Part shown: positions 35,401 through 47,301 of the stretch, piece after piece | Numbering within the stretch: the first letter of the stretch is position 1 | Layout: every line of letters starts with the position of its first letter | Origin: Diplosphaera chodatii | Lineage: Eukaryota > Chlorophyta > Trebouxiophyceae > Prasiolales > Stichococcaceae | Reading direction: 5' to 3' | Length of the DNA stretch: 64,000 nt | Assembly: GCA_032358165.1 (NCBI GenBank) | Contig: JAALGY010000043.1 | Span: forward strand, 372,001 to 436,000 | The notes under the pieces: generated by a model | The model's input: only the letters and a program-made list of their open reading frames with translations | Told to the model about the DNA's origin: nothing | The model's database searches: none | Position numbers and translations under genes: made by a program

Positions 35401-38400
35401 GTGAGTTCTACGTCTGTTGCATGCGTCTGGCAACAATGCCTGCTGCAAGCCTGCAGCAGGCATCATTGCCTTGGCATGCCAGCCCTTGGAATGCTGCCAT
35501 GTTGTCATGTCGCATAGGCTTGTGCATGCGCTAGTGCTTGAGTGCTCTTGTCGTTTGCCGCACCAGGCACCCACACACGCTGCGGTATGCAGCGCCTGAG
35601 GTGCTGGAGGGCGAGCCGGTCAATGACCGCTCCGACGTGTACGCCTATGGCATGCTGCTGTACGAGATCTTCTCCGGCAATGTGCGATCCTTCTCTTTGG
35701 CAGACGGCTGCTCCCAGCTCCCTATTAGTTGTCACCTCATACAACAGATGCCTTGCAAGCGCTGCGAGCATTGGATAGTACAAGGCAACACGATCACTTG
35801 TGTTTGCTGTACTGTATAGGCACCCTGGGCGCAGACCTTCCCACAGCAAATAAAGGCGCTGGTGCTTGCACAAAAGCGGCCGCCAATGCCAGCGGATGCA
35901 AAGCACGGCATGCCTGGTCTCATACAGGTGGGCAGACGCTGCCTGGGTCATGGTAGTGTCATCGTGGTTCAGCAAATACCGTCACTTCCTCTGGCATAAC
36001 CCTCTGCATACTCAATGAAGCCTGCGCTCGACCTACACAGGCATGCTGGAATCACAAGCCACAGAAGCGGCCGGCCATGCCGGAGGTCATCTCCGAGCTG
36101 CTGAACGTGTGCTACAACTACCTCTGGGACGCCAGCGGACGCAGCAGCATTGGGTCCAGTGCGCATCGCTTTCTTTCGTTGCTTGATCATGTGTTGGCAG
36201 AACAGAAACTGAGCCCACCCTTGAGCACGTCTTGTTCTTGCTCCAAGGTGGGGATTGCCTCCACAATCAGGCGCTGCTTTCCTTCTACCCCGCCTACCAA
36301 AGGGTGTCGTGATCGCAGGTGACATGAAGCTGCTGGTGGCGTGCACACGGCCCCGGGGCGAGACCAGCCGCAAGGCGGCGCAGCGGCAGGAGTTTGCCGC
36401 CCGGCAGCTGGGCATCCTGGCGGGGCCCGATGGTGATGCGGCCGCGCGTGCAGCGATGGGGCCTGCGGGGGCGGTCCCGGCGCTGCTGGCACTGCTGGAG
36501 CGCGGCACGGACAAAGGTGCCCAGCAGCTCGCAGCCACTCAATACAGCAAGACATTACATATCCAGATGGACTGACGCCTGGCCTAGGCTGTCGGACCAG
36601 TGACGCCAGCTGGCCATGCCATCACATCCCTGCTGGCTTGCATTCTTGACGCCAAGGATCAGATGCTGCAGCGCCCGGCTCCCTGATTGTGAAGCCCCTT
36701 CCAGTGTCTGCAAGTCAGGGCGCCCCCAAGGTGTCTCCACCGTCAATCCTGCAGGCAAGGAGGCAGCAGCGGAGGCGCTGGGCGCCCTGGTGTGGGTGTC
36801 GTTCTCGGACCCGGGGCAGCGGGACGAGATGCGGGGCCAGGTGCTGCCGGCGCTGCTGCACATGCTGGGGGCGACCAGCCACGACGGCTGCCGCATCGCG
36901 GCGCTGGCGGCCCTCAAGACCATGGCCGCCTCGCCCGGCACCTCAGACTTCAGGCGCGTGTACACGGACGCAGGCCCTGTCCACCAGCTCGTCTGTGCAA
37001 CCCTGCTCGTCAAGAGTGCGCAGCAAGCTCGGTTCTGATGCATGTCAGGCTGCAGGCATAAGCCTATTGCTGTGTCAGTGCTGACCGTCAGTGCCAACAG
37101 TATGTTGCACTGCTACAGGGCAGCCATGGTGGGGGCGGGCGGCATCAGCGCGCTGGTGTCAGCGCTGCAGGACGGCAGCATGCGCGCCAAGGCTGCCGCC
37201 TCCCGCCTGCTGCTTGGCTTTGCCGCCGAGGGCCCCGAGTCGCAGGAGTGGATCGCCGCGGCGCCCGGCGCCATCGACGGCCTGGTCGACCTGCTGAGGT
37301 AGCTGTGGCTTCTCGAGTTGTGGGCGGATCCCAACTCGATGGGCAAGCGCTCATGGCAACCAGAGGTGTGAACCCTTTCTTCCGTCGCATTGTAGGGCCA
37401 GCGATGCAGAGGCGGTGGGCACGGCAGCGCAGACGCTCATCATCCTGGTGGACATCCCGCACACCCGCACCGACGCCCTGGCAGCCGGCGCGGTGCGTGC
37501 CGGCTCTGCCTATTCCGACTCCTTGCTGTGAACCTTTGAATCATGCTATGGCCATGCAAGAGCTAGCTTGTTTGCCCGCCAGTGCTGGCCTCGCTGCGCA
37601 AGCTGCTGAGTGCAGCTCGCCACACTGACCAGGTGACGAATGTGGTGCGGCTGCTGGGCCCCTCATCGGACGAGGGCGTCACGCCGAGCGAGGAGCTGGC
37701 GGCCATCCTGCTGTCCAAGCTGGCGCTTGAGCCGGAGGCGCACGCCCACATCGCCCGCGCCGGCGCCATCCCGGTGAGTTGAACAGCCTGACATGCTCGC
37801 AGGTTCCTTGCCATGATGCAGCTGGAGCCTGGAGACTTCATTCACCGTGGCCTGCTGCTCGTTGCAGCCATGCTCACGCTGCTCATGGGCCAGGCCTGGG
37901 TGCAGTCCATTGCGGGTGGCTGATGCGGGCTGCAGATCCATGCTGTTGCGGCCTGCGCCTTGCAGGACGTGTTTTCCTGGGTGTCCTTGTGGTGACTTGC
38001 ACCTTTCCTGTGCAGGTGCTGGTGCGCCTCATAGCGCAGTCCCGCGACGCCGGCCGGGAGCGCATGCTGATCGGCGTGCTGCGGTCGCTGGGCGCCGTGT
38101 CAGAGGGCTCCACAGCAAACGCCGCCAAGGTCATCGCGGCGCGCGGCGTGGTGCCCGCCTTCCAGCTGCTGGGCAGCCGCCTGCCGGCCGTGCGGCAGGT
38201 GAGGGCAGCGCAGTGTCCGAGGGAGCGGGCATCTTCCCTGACCCAAATTCTGACCGAAATTCATGGGCTGGGTGATTTGACGCTGAACTGGGCCGGTGTC
38301 AAGCTGGCGTCATGGCCCAGGCTGCCTGCCACAGCTGTCATGTGTATGACCACTGGGCGTCATAGGTTGACTCCTGTTACAGGCGGCAGCGTTCACGCTG

Positions 38401-39649
38401 GGGTGCCTGTTCAGCGCGGACGCGGCCCCCGGCGACGTGGCGGAGCTCACCAACATCGAGGGCCGCCTCACGCACTACCTCGCCGACCTGCTCATCACCC
38501 TGGGCCGCGAGCGCGACCAGGTCCTGCTCAGCACATCACCCACAAGTTGATGCCCTTCTGAGTTCGTGCATCTCTCACCGTCACCACACTCAGCTGCTCC
38601 GCCCAAACCATGTGATGTACAACCACCAGATGGCGACAGAGCAGAAAACGATGCCCGAATCGAGGCACGTTTGTATCCTTTGGGGGACTGCTCAAACCCT
38701 ATACACCGCAGGCGTACGGCGCGGTGATGATGGCGCGGGTGCTCACGGCGTCGGCGAACGCAGTGAGCGTGGCGCGGGAGCTGGTGGGCGACGACCGGCC
38801 GCTGGGCGCGCTCATCACCATGCTCGCGTCCTGGGAGCCGCCCATCCGGCTGGCCGCCGTGCGCGCCCTCGCCAAGATCACCTGGCTGGTGCGTGCTTTT
38901 GGCACGGTAACCTGGGACTGTGGGAGCACATACTATTTCAACACAAGGATGGTAAACATTCAGCTAAGTTGAAGTTTATGATACGTCAGCCACCCCTGAT
39001 GCACCCATGTGCTCCATGACGACCTTTGTGTCCACCATCGTGTTGGTATGCACTAGAGATCAGGTTCAATTTTCTTGTCGGGTGGGCAGTTGCAAAGGGT
39101 CACTCTTGCTTAGAACGTTCGTCGCCCTGCAGGGTGTGGACCCAGCCAAGCCGCCGCCGACGCTGGCGCACGCCTTTAGGACGCGGGGCACCGTGGAGGG
39201 CAGCATCGCGATCCGCAACCTCACGGACATGCTGGAGTCGGACACCGAGCTCACGCGCTTCACCGCCGCCAAGGTGCAGTGATGGACCGCTTTGCTCCCT
39301 GATAGATGCTCTCAAGACCCGACAGAGACCAGCCAGATGGTAACGCTAGTCGCCCTGGCTATATAGAGCAGCACGCTGAAAGATGGGCACTCCAAGAGCT
39401 TTCCCAGGAGAACCCCGTCCTCCTGCTCTCCGTGCCTTCATAGCAAACACTGACATCAGCTGCTATTGCTGGCAGGTGCTCATCGCGCTGTGGACCTCGG
39501 GGCGCTTCTTCCAGGAGGAGATCGCGCGCGCGGCGACAAAGCCCACGGCCGTCGCGCTGGCAGAGACGCTGCAGATGGCGGGCGGCGGCGCCAGCCGCAC
39601 CGACGTGATGGAGCTGTGCGCGGCAGTGCTGCACGTCAAGTCAGGGTGA
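32486..39649 (+). CDS. EDR1/CTR1-type Raf-like protein kinase joined to armadillo repeats
   Basis: The gene starts with a small exon (32486-32504, MAILLA) spliced to 32603-32805, then 33082-33189, 33305-33405 and 33592-33787, all in phase. This part matches the EDR1/CTR1 regulatory domain: SQFFYKEAYLDYGQLVTDGF, LICEAFGNFMGVVQ, AIAFKAIADGLP and HAWNDVKADGRQYVVDLMD. A kinase domain follows (34.25-36.1 kb). Armadillo repeats then run to the TGA at 39647-39649. The switch between kinase and repeats can be spliced in frame: a donor at 36159 (A before GTGCGC) joins the acceptor before GTGACATGAAG at 36320. A second gene starting at the ATG at 36325 is the alternative. Relatives act as MAPKKKs in stress or ethylene-type signalling. 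The linker exons around 33.8-34.2 kb are unresolved. Confidence 0.75.
34253..36160 (+). other. Protein kinase domain exons (sub-region of the kinase-armadillo gene)
   Basis: All catalytic elements are present across exons. The Gly loop is VIGKGSSAEVYKV and the ATP-binding Lys is in LAVKR. The helix C Glu is in LFQDEVQVLATLDHPNITR. The hinge region is LFIMMEYLEGGTLVDLL. The catalytic loop is VIHRDVKGNNVL, where GNN is completed across an intron. DFG is in AKLTDFGVSVIM, and APE is in LRYAAPEVLEGEPVNDRSDV. A final lobe ends KPQKRPAMPEVISELLNV. The domain should be an active Ser/Thr kinase of the Raf-like plant MAPKKK type. Confidence 0.85.
36320..39649 (+). other. Armadillo-repeat exons (C-terminal half of the kinase gene, or a separate gene)
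   Basis: Successive exons carry helical repeats with the armadillo pattern. GAVPALLALLERGTDKG is near 36.5 kb and VLPALLHMLGATSHDG near 36.9 kb. GGISALVSALQDGSMRAKAA is near 37.2 kb. SSDEGVTPSEELAAILLSKL is near 37.7 kb, AGAIPVLVRLIAQSRDAG spans two exons near 37.8-38.05 kb, and GVVPAFQLLGSRLPAVRQAA spans 38.2-38.4 kb. RPLGALITMLASWEPPIRLA is near 38.85 kb, and LIALWTSGRFFQEEIARAAT near 39.5 kb. Such repeats form a solenoid that binds partner proteins. The first exon reads DMKLLVACTRPRGETSRKAA. The join GTDKG to KEAAAEALG keeps phase. Confidence 0.8.
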
Positions 39650-40861
39650 TACTGGTTGCTGTGCTTGCGTAAAAGCTGTTGATGCTTTGCACTCGTTTAA
39701 AGGCTGCAGCCCAAGCCCCAAGTTACCACACTACCACAAAAGTCGTGTGAGGCTCGTGTCTGGTGCGCACAGGCCCTCTTCCCTGGAGGGCGTGAAGCTC
39801 TGTCCAGACTGGGCAGGTGAAGCAGCGCCGACCATGTTGCTTTGCTTGCTGCGCACTGCTGTGATGCACAGTACCCCGTGCCACTTGCCACAGTTGTTTA
39901 TGTGAAAGGCAACAGCCATGTGACGAGCTGTGATCGACCACTGCAGCATTCTTTTGGGCGCCGGCGGCAGAGGTAGCAGGACCGGAGGTGCGACGGCGAG
40001 ACTCTCAGACAGGGCAGCCGGACGTGCGGCGCACTATCAGCCGGGACTAGCGGACATCATATCATCAATCAGCATCGCATCACCGCCGCTATTGCACCTC
40101 TGTTGCGGGTCGTAGTTGACGTGGTGTGAAACACCATCCATACCCTTATGGCCTAGAAAGACGGTCGAAGATCAGCCCTGAAGCGAGTTTGAGTCATCCG
40201 ACCGCCAGACCGAAGCTGCGAGCCACCACACCATTGTGCCTTCCCGTCCAAGGCAACCCTGGGCTGGCATCACAGATGCTTGCATCGTAACTCACAATCA
40301 CGAAAACGCTTCCCTACTTCACATCTCGCGACCGTCAGGGCTTCATCGAGTTCGGCGAAGCACGCGCCAATTCAGGTGGGCCTTCTTGGCGGCATATCTG
40401 GCGGCAAGCTGACCATCAGCCCAGCGGCATGTCAACCCGCCCATAGACTAGCAGCTCGTCTGTTCGGCTGTCGCCTGCTCAAGTGTACGCATGTTTCGCT
40501 GCCCTCGTCCATCGGCTATGTGCGGGTTACAGCCCGCGGTGTTGCAGTGACCTGATATGGGCCGGTGTTGGCCCCATGCTGCTGACGTCTGCTGCACGAA
40601 CTTGATGATGCATTGCAGTGCTTCCAGCCACTGCGGCAGATCCCTGTGCAATTAAACAGTATCCGATTTGCAATATGACATCTAGTGTCCGCCTCTTGCA
40701 CGCACCTGAGTGCAGATGCCAACCCAAAGTGGACTGTGAAGCGAAAGGAATCAATTTGTGGCTGCACCGAGAGCTACCCAGCTGTCACTGCAGCGCTGCA
40801 CGCTCTGCACTTCTTGTTCCTCCATTTAGATTGCCTATCTTTGCTTGCATGATGCAGCAAC
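39650..40861. other. Long intergenic region upstream of the ferritin-like gene
   Basis: About 1.2 kb has no accepted exon. A short open stretch near 40.28-40.55 kb includes VGLLGGISGGK, which looks like a P-loop, but nothing around it supports a kinase. The promoter of the ferritin-like gene should be at its right end. Confidence 0.35.
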
Positions 40862-43252
40862 ATGATGGGGAGGTATGTGCATGCTGCGGCACTGCTGGCG
40901 CTGCTGCTGGCATCGGCTGCCCAGGTGTCCAGCGCACGTACATGTACACGTATGGGATTGCCTCCTTCAGCCACGCACCTTTGGTTGTTGTCATACAGCC
41001 ATACACGGTGGTGGTGGTCTGGTGTAGGCTGCAGCTGACTGAACAACAAATCCATGCCCTGCAGGCTCTGACGGATGCAGACATCCTAAATTTTGCACTG
41101 AACCTGGTATGACCACCTCTATATCCATTGCAGTTGCTTACAACAGCTGAGTCATGTCCCCAGTCATGGCTCTCTCACGATTAGAGCACTTCTGCACGCT
41201 GCAGGAGTGCCTTGAGGGCCAATTCTACTCTTTCGCTACCACTGGGTCCGGCCTCCCTGCTGCCGCCACTGGCGGTGAGCTTGTTTATGTAACCGTGCAA
41301 TGCACCACTTCGGCTGACCAGCGAATGACCCACTAGATCATGATTCAAGAGCAAAGCAGAACTGGATTGACGCCGTGGTGCCTTTCATCTCGTGGTGATC
41401 AGGCGGGCCACCGCCGGTAGGAGGTCAGAAGGCTGTCCTTTCGCCACCGATACTGGTATATCATGCGACCTACCATGCCTGCTGTGCATGTTGCCGGATC
41501 ATGCCACTGCACGTTTACAGCTTGCCAATGAATCTCAGGCTGCATATGCAGTCGTGTGCCGTGCAGGCAATTGCCAAGGAAATTGCGAACGATGAGCTCA
41601 ACCATGTGGTGTTCTTGCGGACGGCGCTGGGCACAGCCGCAGTGCCGTGCCCTGCCATCAATATCGGCGATGCATTTGCAGTCGCAGCGGATGTTGCGAC
41701 GAACATGACGCTGAACCCGCCGTTCTCGTGCGTCTGTGCAGACAAGCTGCCACAACGTGGAAGATTTGTCCTCATTCTTGATGATCACATGCTCTGCGAG
41801 CCAGGGGCAGCCTGACTTGGAGCACTAGCGCAGCTACCAGCCCGCTTAACATTCGCCTGCTCTGACCCTGCAGGCCATACAGGAAAGCCTGGTCCTGGCC
41901 TGCGACCACATGCACAGAAATTCCATGCACACGCTCTGCTCCAAGTACAGGTGGACCGTTTCTATTCCAGTAAGCCTGATGTTGTCACCAAACAGGAATG
42001 ACATTCTGTTTCTACATGGCGCCTTCATCTTTGAAGATGTCGGTGTGACAGCCTACCAGGTGCCTTGTAGTGTGTCGCATCTCCTGTGTGTGTCGTTCCC
42101 GGCCCTTGTCGTCCGCAGCCATTTGTCTGCAGCACATTCGGACATTAGTAGGGCGATTTTGCATTGGCAGTGGCTGAACCAAGCAGTGAGATGCGCAAAT
42201 GATGCAGGGAGCTGCCCCTTTAATCATGAACAAGACGTATCTGGGCGCTGCTGCCGGTATCCTGGCAGTTGAGGCGTACCACGCTGGTAAGCTGCCCTAT
42301 CAACACCAATCGTCGAGAAGGAAGGCACATCACCATTCACAACCGCCTGATTAGTATCAAGACTCACCAGTCTTGACATATGACAACGAACCACGTCAAG
42401 CAGCTTCTGAGGTCCTGGCTGCTGACGAATCTTTCTTCGACTGCATGGTCGCAGCCATCATTCGTACCAAGCTGTCAGAAGCTGCCAACCTGCTCGTTGA
42501 GCCATATGGCGTGCCAGTCGCCGCCATTGTCCAGGCAATCGTCCTGCTGCCACATATCAATACATGGCATGCAGGACTGCAGTAGATGTGCTTTGCAGAT
42601 GACTGCTCCTGCCCAAACTGTTTGTCGAAACTGCAACGCTGCTGCTATCGACGTTCCAGAGATGCAGTGCACTAGCCCTGACCACATGGTGCAGAGGCAT
42701 CGTTGTCGGGTACAGCCAGCCAGCGTCATAATCTGCCCCTCATATGTTTTCAGGACATCTCCAACCTGCGTGCCAAGCTGTCCAAGGCAGCAGACGACCA
42801 GGGCATTGTGACAACCACCCCTGGCGGCGTCAATCTGGTAAATACAGTAGTATTGCTGACCCATATCACACTTGGCTGTCCATGGTCTGTTGCCCTGCGC
42901 AACTGGCTGCTGCTGAGCTTGTCTTTCACGCCACACGGCCAAATCCGTCCAGGGTCTCGAGTGAAATTCTGTCATGCGGACTGCAGGTGCCGACCGACAA
43001 CAACTCCCTCACATTTCCACGCAACGCTAGCCAGGTGACATGCAGCTCGCATCATGTGTGCTAATGTGCTGAACTGAACAGTGGGTCCACGGATTACCTG
43101 CCCTGCTAATACCCAAGGCCCGCCTGCACTCTCAGATACAGCGCTTGCATGCACGACTGCAGGTGCTGGCCATTGTGTATGGTGCAAATGGCGTGGATGG
43201 CGGCCTGTTCCTTCCCAATGGCACGAATGGTGCCATCAAGATGTCAACTTAA
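40862..43252 (+). CDS. Desiccation-related, ferritin-like secreted protein (PCC13-62 type)
   Basis: The first exon gives a signal peptide (GRYVHAAALLALLLASAAQ, then VSSAR). Later exons follow the desiccation-related PCC13-62 family in order. TDADILNFALNL is near 41.08 kb, ECLEGQFYSFATTGSGLP near 41.22 kb, and AIAKEIANDELNHVVFLRTA near 41.6 kb. The latter includes the ferritin-like ExxH motif (ELNH). NDILFLHGAFIFEDVGVTAY follows near 42.03 kb and LGAAAGILAVEAYHAG near 42.26 kb, with a second ExxH (EAYH). The C-terminal part reads DISNLRAKLSKAADDQG, DNNSLTFPRNASQVLAIVYG and GGLFLPNGTNG, and the TAA is at 43250-43252. Homologues accumulate in resurrection plants on drying and occur in algae and bacteria; the metal role is uncertain. 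Two adjacent ATGs (40862, 40865) could start it. Some mid-gene exons (41.8-42.0, 42.3-42.6 kb) are approximate. Confidence 0.82.
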
Positions 43253-43789
43253 AGTCCGCCTGCTGGCCACACGGTCCATGTTGGAGCCGAATATGCTCAT
43301 CAAGAACAATGCTGAGCGCTAAACTTGCCTGGCAGCTGCCATGATACATGACTGAGCCGCAGCACTGCACTGGTATTGCTGAAGTGGCATCTGCTTCGTA
43401 CGTGTTAAAGCATCGGGATTACAGTAGCGTTGCATACACATATCAGCAGCATCAACGCTGTAAAATGCCCGCAAAGTTGGCCATGTGAAATATCGTGCTA
43501 CAGAGTGCATGTGACACATGCATGTTGTACATAGCAAACTCGCTTGCTGCAGCAACCAGCAACACATTTGCCCACAGGTGCAAAAGCTGCAAAGATATAC
43601 ACACACAGACCGACAGACCATGAAATGTTGCAGCTCCCTCAAGCTGAGGCGCAGCGTACATCTATACGGAAAACCAAAGCGAGCCTCTTCACTTCCCGCA
43701 GGACACCTGCACTCGCTGCTGTGCAGGCCACTGCGGCCGCCACCCGCCAGCAAATCACTGTACTACCGATACGGCCCTACCACTCTCTC
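43253..43789. other. Convergent intergenic region
   Basis: A plus-strand TGTAA near 43458 and a minus-strand copy (TTACA at 43419-43423) could serve the two genes that end here. No coding exon is seen. Confidence 0.35.
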
Positions 43790-46691
43790 CTAGTCGTCTG
43801 CTGCGCCATCCAGCAGCCCAGCTTCCCGCAGCGTCCGGATCGCCGAGCGGGCGGCAACATTGGGTATCAGCTCCTTGTGCGGCAGCTGAGCGTTCGTCTG
43901 CACAGCATAAAACGCAGGTGAGCCTGCCCAGTGCCACAGCTCAGACCATGGGGCTGTGTAGCCTGTGTGTGCCATGCGAATGCGCCAAAGCCTGGATAGC
44001 GCCGTCCTTGCGTTGCACACACAGTAAGACTTGGGGCGTCGCACCATGGGGCTGGTGTCGTGGTTGCGCAGCCAGGCGGCCATGGCGCTGCGCTCGTACG
44101 TGAACGAGTCTGCCGCGATGACTGGGTCCTCTGTCACCTCCTGCGTCTGCAGCGCACAATGGCAGCCATGTCTTCAGCTTTGAAGCAGTCGCAATGCTAA
44201 ATCTGTCACGCCAACAGATGTACTTCAGCAAGGTGTGGTGAGGGCCATGTGGAGCACGCAGGCCATGCACACAGCGTCCTTGAATGATGTCCCAAGGGCG
44301 CACAATGGGGCAGGTGTACGCCTCAGCGATGTCCAGGTGCATTGCGCGCCACTGCCCCTGGGAGATGCGGCCGGGCGGGCCGTCCGCAGCCGCCGCCGCG
44401 ATCGTCGCCGCCGCCTCCTGCTGCAGCCTGGCCGCCTGTGACACGGTGACCAGACTACATGGTGGCATGCTGAGTGCGATCAGCATTGCGCAGGACAGTG
44501 ATCAGCGTTGACATTGTACAAAACATACACACATGTACAGTGACTGCATTCAGAGCAGTGCATCGGGTCGCATCGCATATTGCTGATGAAGAAGTTCACC
44601 TGCAGCAGCGCGGGGTGGCAGTCGGTTAGGTCTGAGTCGTCGGGGAACTCGAAGAATGCGGACCACAGGGCGCCGCCTCCTGCTGCTGGACCACCGCCTT
44701 CTGCCGCTGCCGCTGCCGGGCCGCCAACTGAATTGGCATGGCCAGCGCTGCTGGTTTCCTGAGCATGCTGCTGCTCCTCAGCAGAAGCTAGCTGCGGCTG
44801 CGCAGCTGGCGGCTGCGCATCTAGCTGCCCGTGGTCGCCCCAACACAGCTGAGTGTCGGCTGCCACATCCTGATGCACACTGGCGGTGGGTGCGCTGACT
44901 TCGTGCCTTGGCTGCCCATGCTGCTCCTGTGGCTGCTGCTGCCGCCGCCGCCGCCGCTCCGCCTCCTGCTGCCGCTGCTCCTCCTGCCACGCCCGATGCT
45001 GCACCCACCACGCCTGCTGCTGCTCTTGCTGCGCCCGCAGCTGCGCCCGCAGGCTGTCGGCTCCCGGCGGCTGCGGCAGCGGCGGCGGCGGCAGCGGCGG
45101 TGGCCCCGCCCCCTGCCCCACGGGCCCGGCGGTGGCCGCCGCACCAGTGGCCCGGGCGGCAGCAGAGCCACCGGGCTGCGCGGCACCCCCAGCGTCCGAG
45201 CTGCCCGTCCTGTGGCGGCCGCTGAGGGCTGCCGCCGGCGGGCCGGCGCCGCTGGTGGGGGCCAGCGGCCAGGACGCCGCCCTGAGGTCGGGCGCCTGAG
45301 CCGCTGTCTGTGATGTGGAGTGCGACCCCATGCCTGGCGACAGCAGAACTGGAGGACTCAATCGTGTGCTATCAACCTCACTTGCACTACCGCTCAGACC
45401 CCATCCCAACACGGTGCCTGACAGGCACGCACAACAAGGGCTCGCAGACCTGAGCTGATGGCTGTCAATCATTGTACCTTGCGTCATGCCAGCTGCAGCA
45501 GGCATGGGGTGCGGCGGCAGCTGTGGCTCAGGGGAGTCCAGCCGAATGAGGTCTGGCAGCTGCTGCGTGTGCGGTTGCCGGGTGAGCAAGTCATCCTCTG
45601 GGAGGCCTGGCACCTGGCGGGGCCTTGCTCTCTGCGCAGTGGCCAGCAAAACAGCAGGGCTGCTGTTATGTCCACCCGCTGGACTGTGCGCACTGCCACG
45701 CTGCGGGCCTGCATTCGCGGTCGCTGCAGGCTGTGGCGCACGCAGCGGGTTGGTCACGGTGCCGTCGAAGCCGTCCTGTGGGTTGTCGTGCGTGACGGCA
45801 CCGCTGGGGCCTGCTGCTGGTCGCCGGGCTGAGCTGTGCCGAGGCCGCTCAGGTCGCGGTGCCGTGGGCTGAGGGTGGCCGGCCGCTGCCTGCTGCGCCC
45901 TGGGCAGGCTTGCGTCCGTCAGGGGCCCCATCGGAGCAGGGGGGCGGACCGACATCGGCATGCGCTGCTCAGCACCCCTCATCTCCCTGAGCTGCTGCTC
46001 GCGTGCAAACTCCTCGTCATACATGTCGGCCAGGGCACGTGCCAGAGCCTCATCTGCGAACATGAACCGGAGACAGCAGTCACTGGGTGGCGCAGCGCCA
46101 GTGGTGCATGGTTGCGTGCCGCTTTAGGTTCAGCGTGGGTGTTGCGCATGCCTTCTGACTTTATATGATCATGATGTCCGTGCAAGCATGTACAGGGGCC
46201 CACAAGCCCATCTGTTGTGCACCTGACAGCGTCTCAGCACGGCGGGGGTGGCGCCGCTGGTGCGACGCGTGTCCCTCGGCCGGCGGCAAATTCCGCCGCA
46301 GCGGCCGGGTCCATTCCCGGGGCGAGGGCACCGCCGCAGCCTCCCCACGCTGGGCTGCCGCCTCCGAGATAGACACGGCCAGCGCCAGCTGCATCAGCTC
46401 CGCCTCGTCGACGGAGGGATTGGAGGCCAGGCTGTGGGAGGGCGAACGCTGCTGCGACACCAGCGGTCGCGGCAGCTGCGGCTGCGGCGGCATCGGCAGG
46501 GCTGGGAGCGGTGGCGCTGCAAAGGGCGGTGCTGCGTAGGGCGGTGGCATAGTGTGCACGCCGGGAGAATAGTAGTTCGTCGGCCAGCCATGACATGGGC
46601 CCCCGCCGCTGTACTTTGGCGGCACATTGATGGAGGACTTGCAGCGGCTCCAGAACCGCCTGCGCGGGCTGCATGGATCATATGCCGCCAT
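43790..46691 (-). CDS. U-box E3 ubiquitin ligase with UIM-like motifs
   Basis: The ATG at 46691 starts a Pro-rich exon (PPPYAAPPFAAPPLPALPMP). It contains DEAELMQLALAVSISEAA, close to the ubiquitin-interacting motif consensus. It joins in phase to the exon starting at about 46060, with a second similar helix (DEALARALADMYDEEFAREQ). A long Ala/Pro/Gln-rich linker with a basic coiled-coil-like stretch follows near 44.9-45.05 kb. The U-box is assembled from AYTCPI, spliced to TQEVTEDPVIAADSFTYERS, then AMAAWLRNHDTSPM, spliced to TNAQLPHKELIPNVAARSAI. The stop is at 43790-43792. U-boxes recruit E2 enzymes for ubiquitin transfer. UIM-like helices next to a U-box suggest it binds ubiquitinated substrates or chains and extends them, but targets cannot be named. 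Exon limits in the linker are approximate. Confidence 0.82.
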
Positions 46692-47301
46692 TGAGGCTAC
46701 GGCTACTGCAGTGGCGTTGTAAACTTTGCGTCGAGACTGCCGGTCGTCCCGAGGCCAGCCCAGTCAGAGCCATTTCCGGGATGCCAGCATCAGGGACATG
46801 CAGACATGTGTGCGAACTGAAAGACGGAGGCGATGAGTCCCTTATCCTCTGGCTGTGTTTGCAATGCGATGCTTGAAAGCACGTTTTTCCGAGTGTAGCC
46901 GTGTCATGCAGAGTGCATCCCATGCTGGCTCCGACACGAGTCAATGCTCAATGGGATCTCCAATAGGAGGCCATGTGGACTGGCTGCAAAGGCAGCCAGT
47001 CATGATGATTCCCTTGCCCAGCAGATTGAGCGGACTTAGCAGCCGTGCGGTCAGCTCACTGACAGCTTGATGTGCAATCACAATCAGCAGCAAACCATCT
47101 CCCTCTGGTGTTGCCACACAGCCGACCTTGCACTGCTGCAGCAGCGGTCAAGTCATCGCTTTGCTGCTCACAATCAACTTGACCTTTGCTGAACATCCAG
47201 GCCTTCAGCCAGCATTCGGGCGCATAAGCAGGGAGACGCGCCGCAGCGCGGTGCCACTGTTGGACATGTCTAGATCTGGTGGTGATCGTGATGTCGGTGT
47301 G
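46692..47301. other. Intergenic region, nothing recognised
   Basis: Upstream side of the U-box gene; the promoter should be near its left end. Open frames are short and without motifs. Confidence 0.35.

Noticed and set aside
40372..40410. VGLLGGISGGK, resembling a nucleotide-binding P-loop
   Set aside because: The last P-loop residue is Leu (GGKL) where Ser or Thr is needed, and no kinase or ATPase motif follows. It is most likely chance in an intergenic region.
44831..45313. Plus-strand frames rich in Leu, Pro and Arg opposite the U-box gene
   Set aside because: They mirror the Ala/Pro/Gln low-complexity linker of the minus-strand gene, and repetitive CAG/CTG-type codons keep all frames open.
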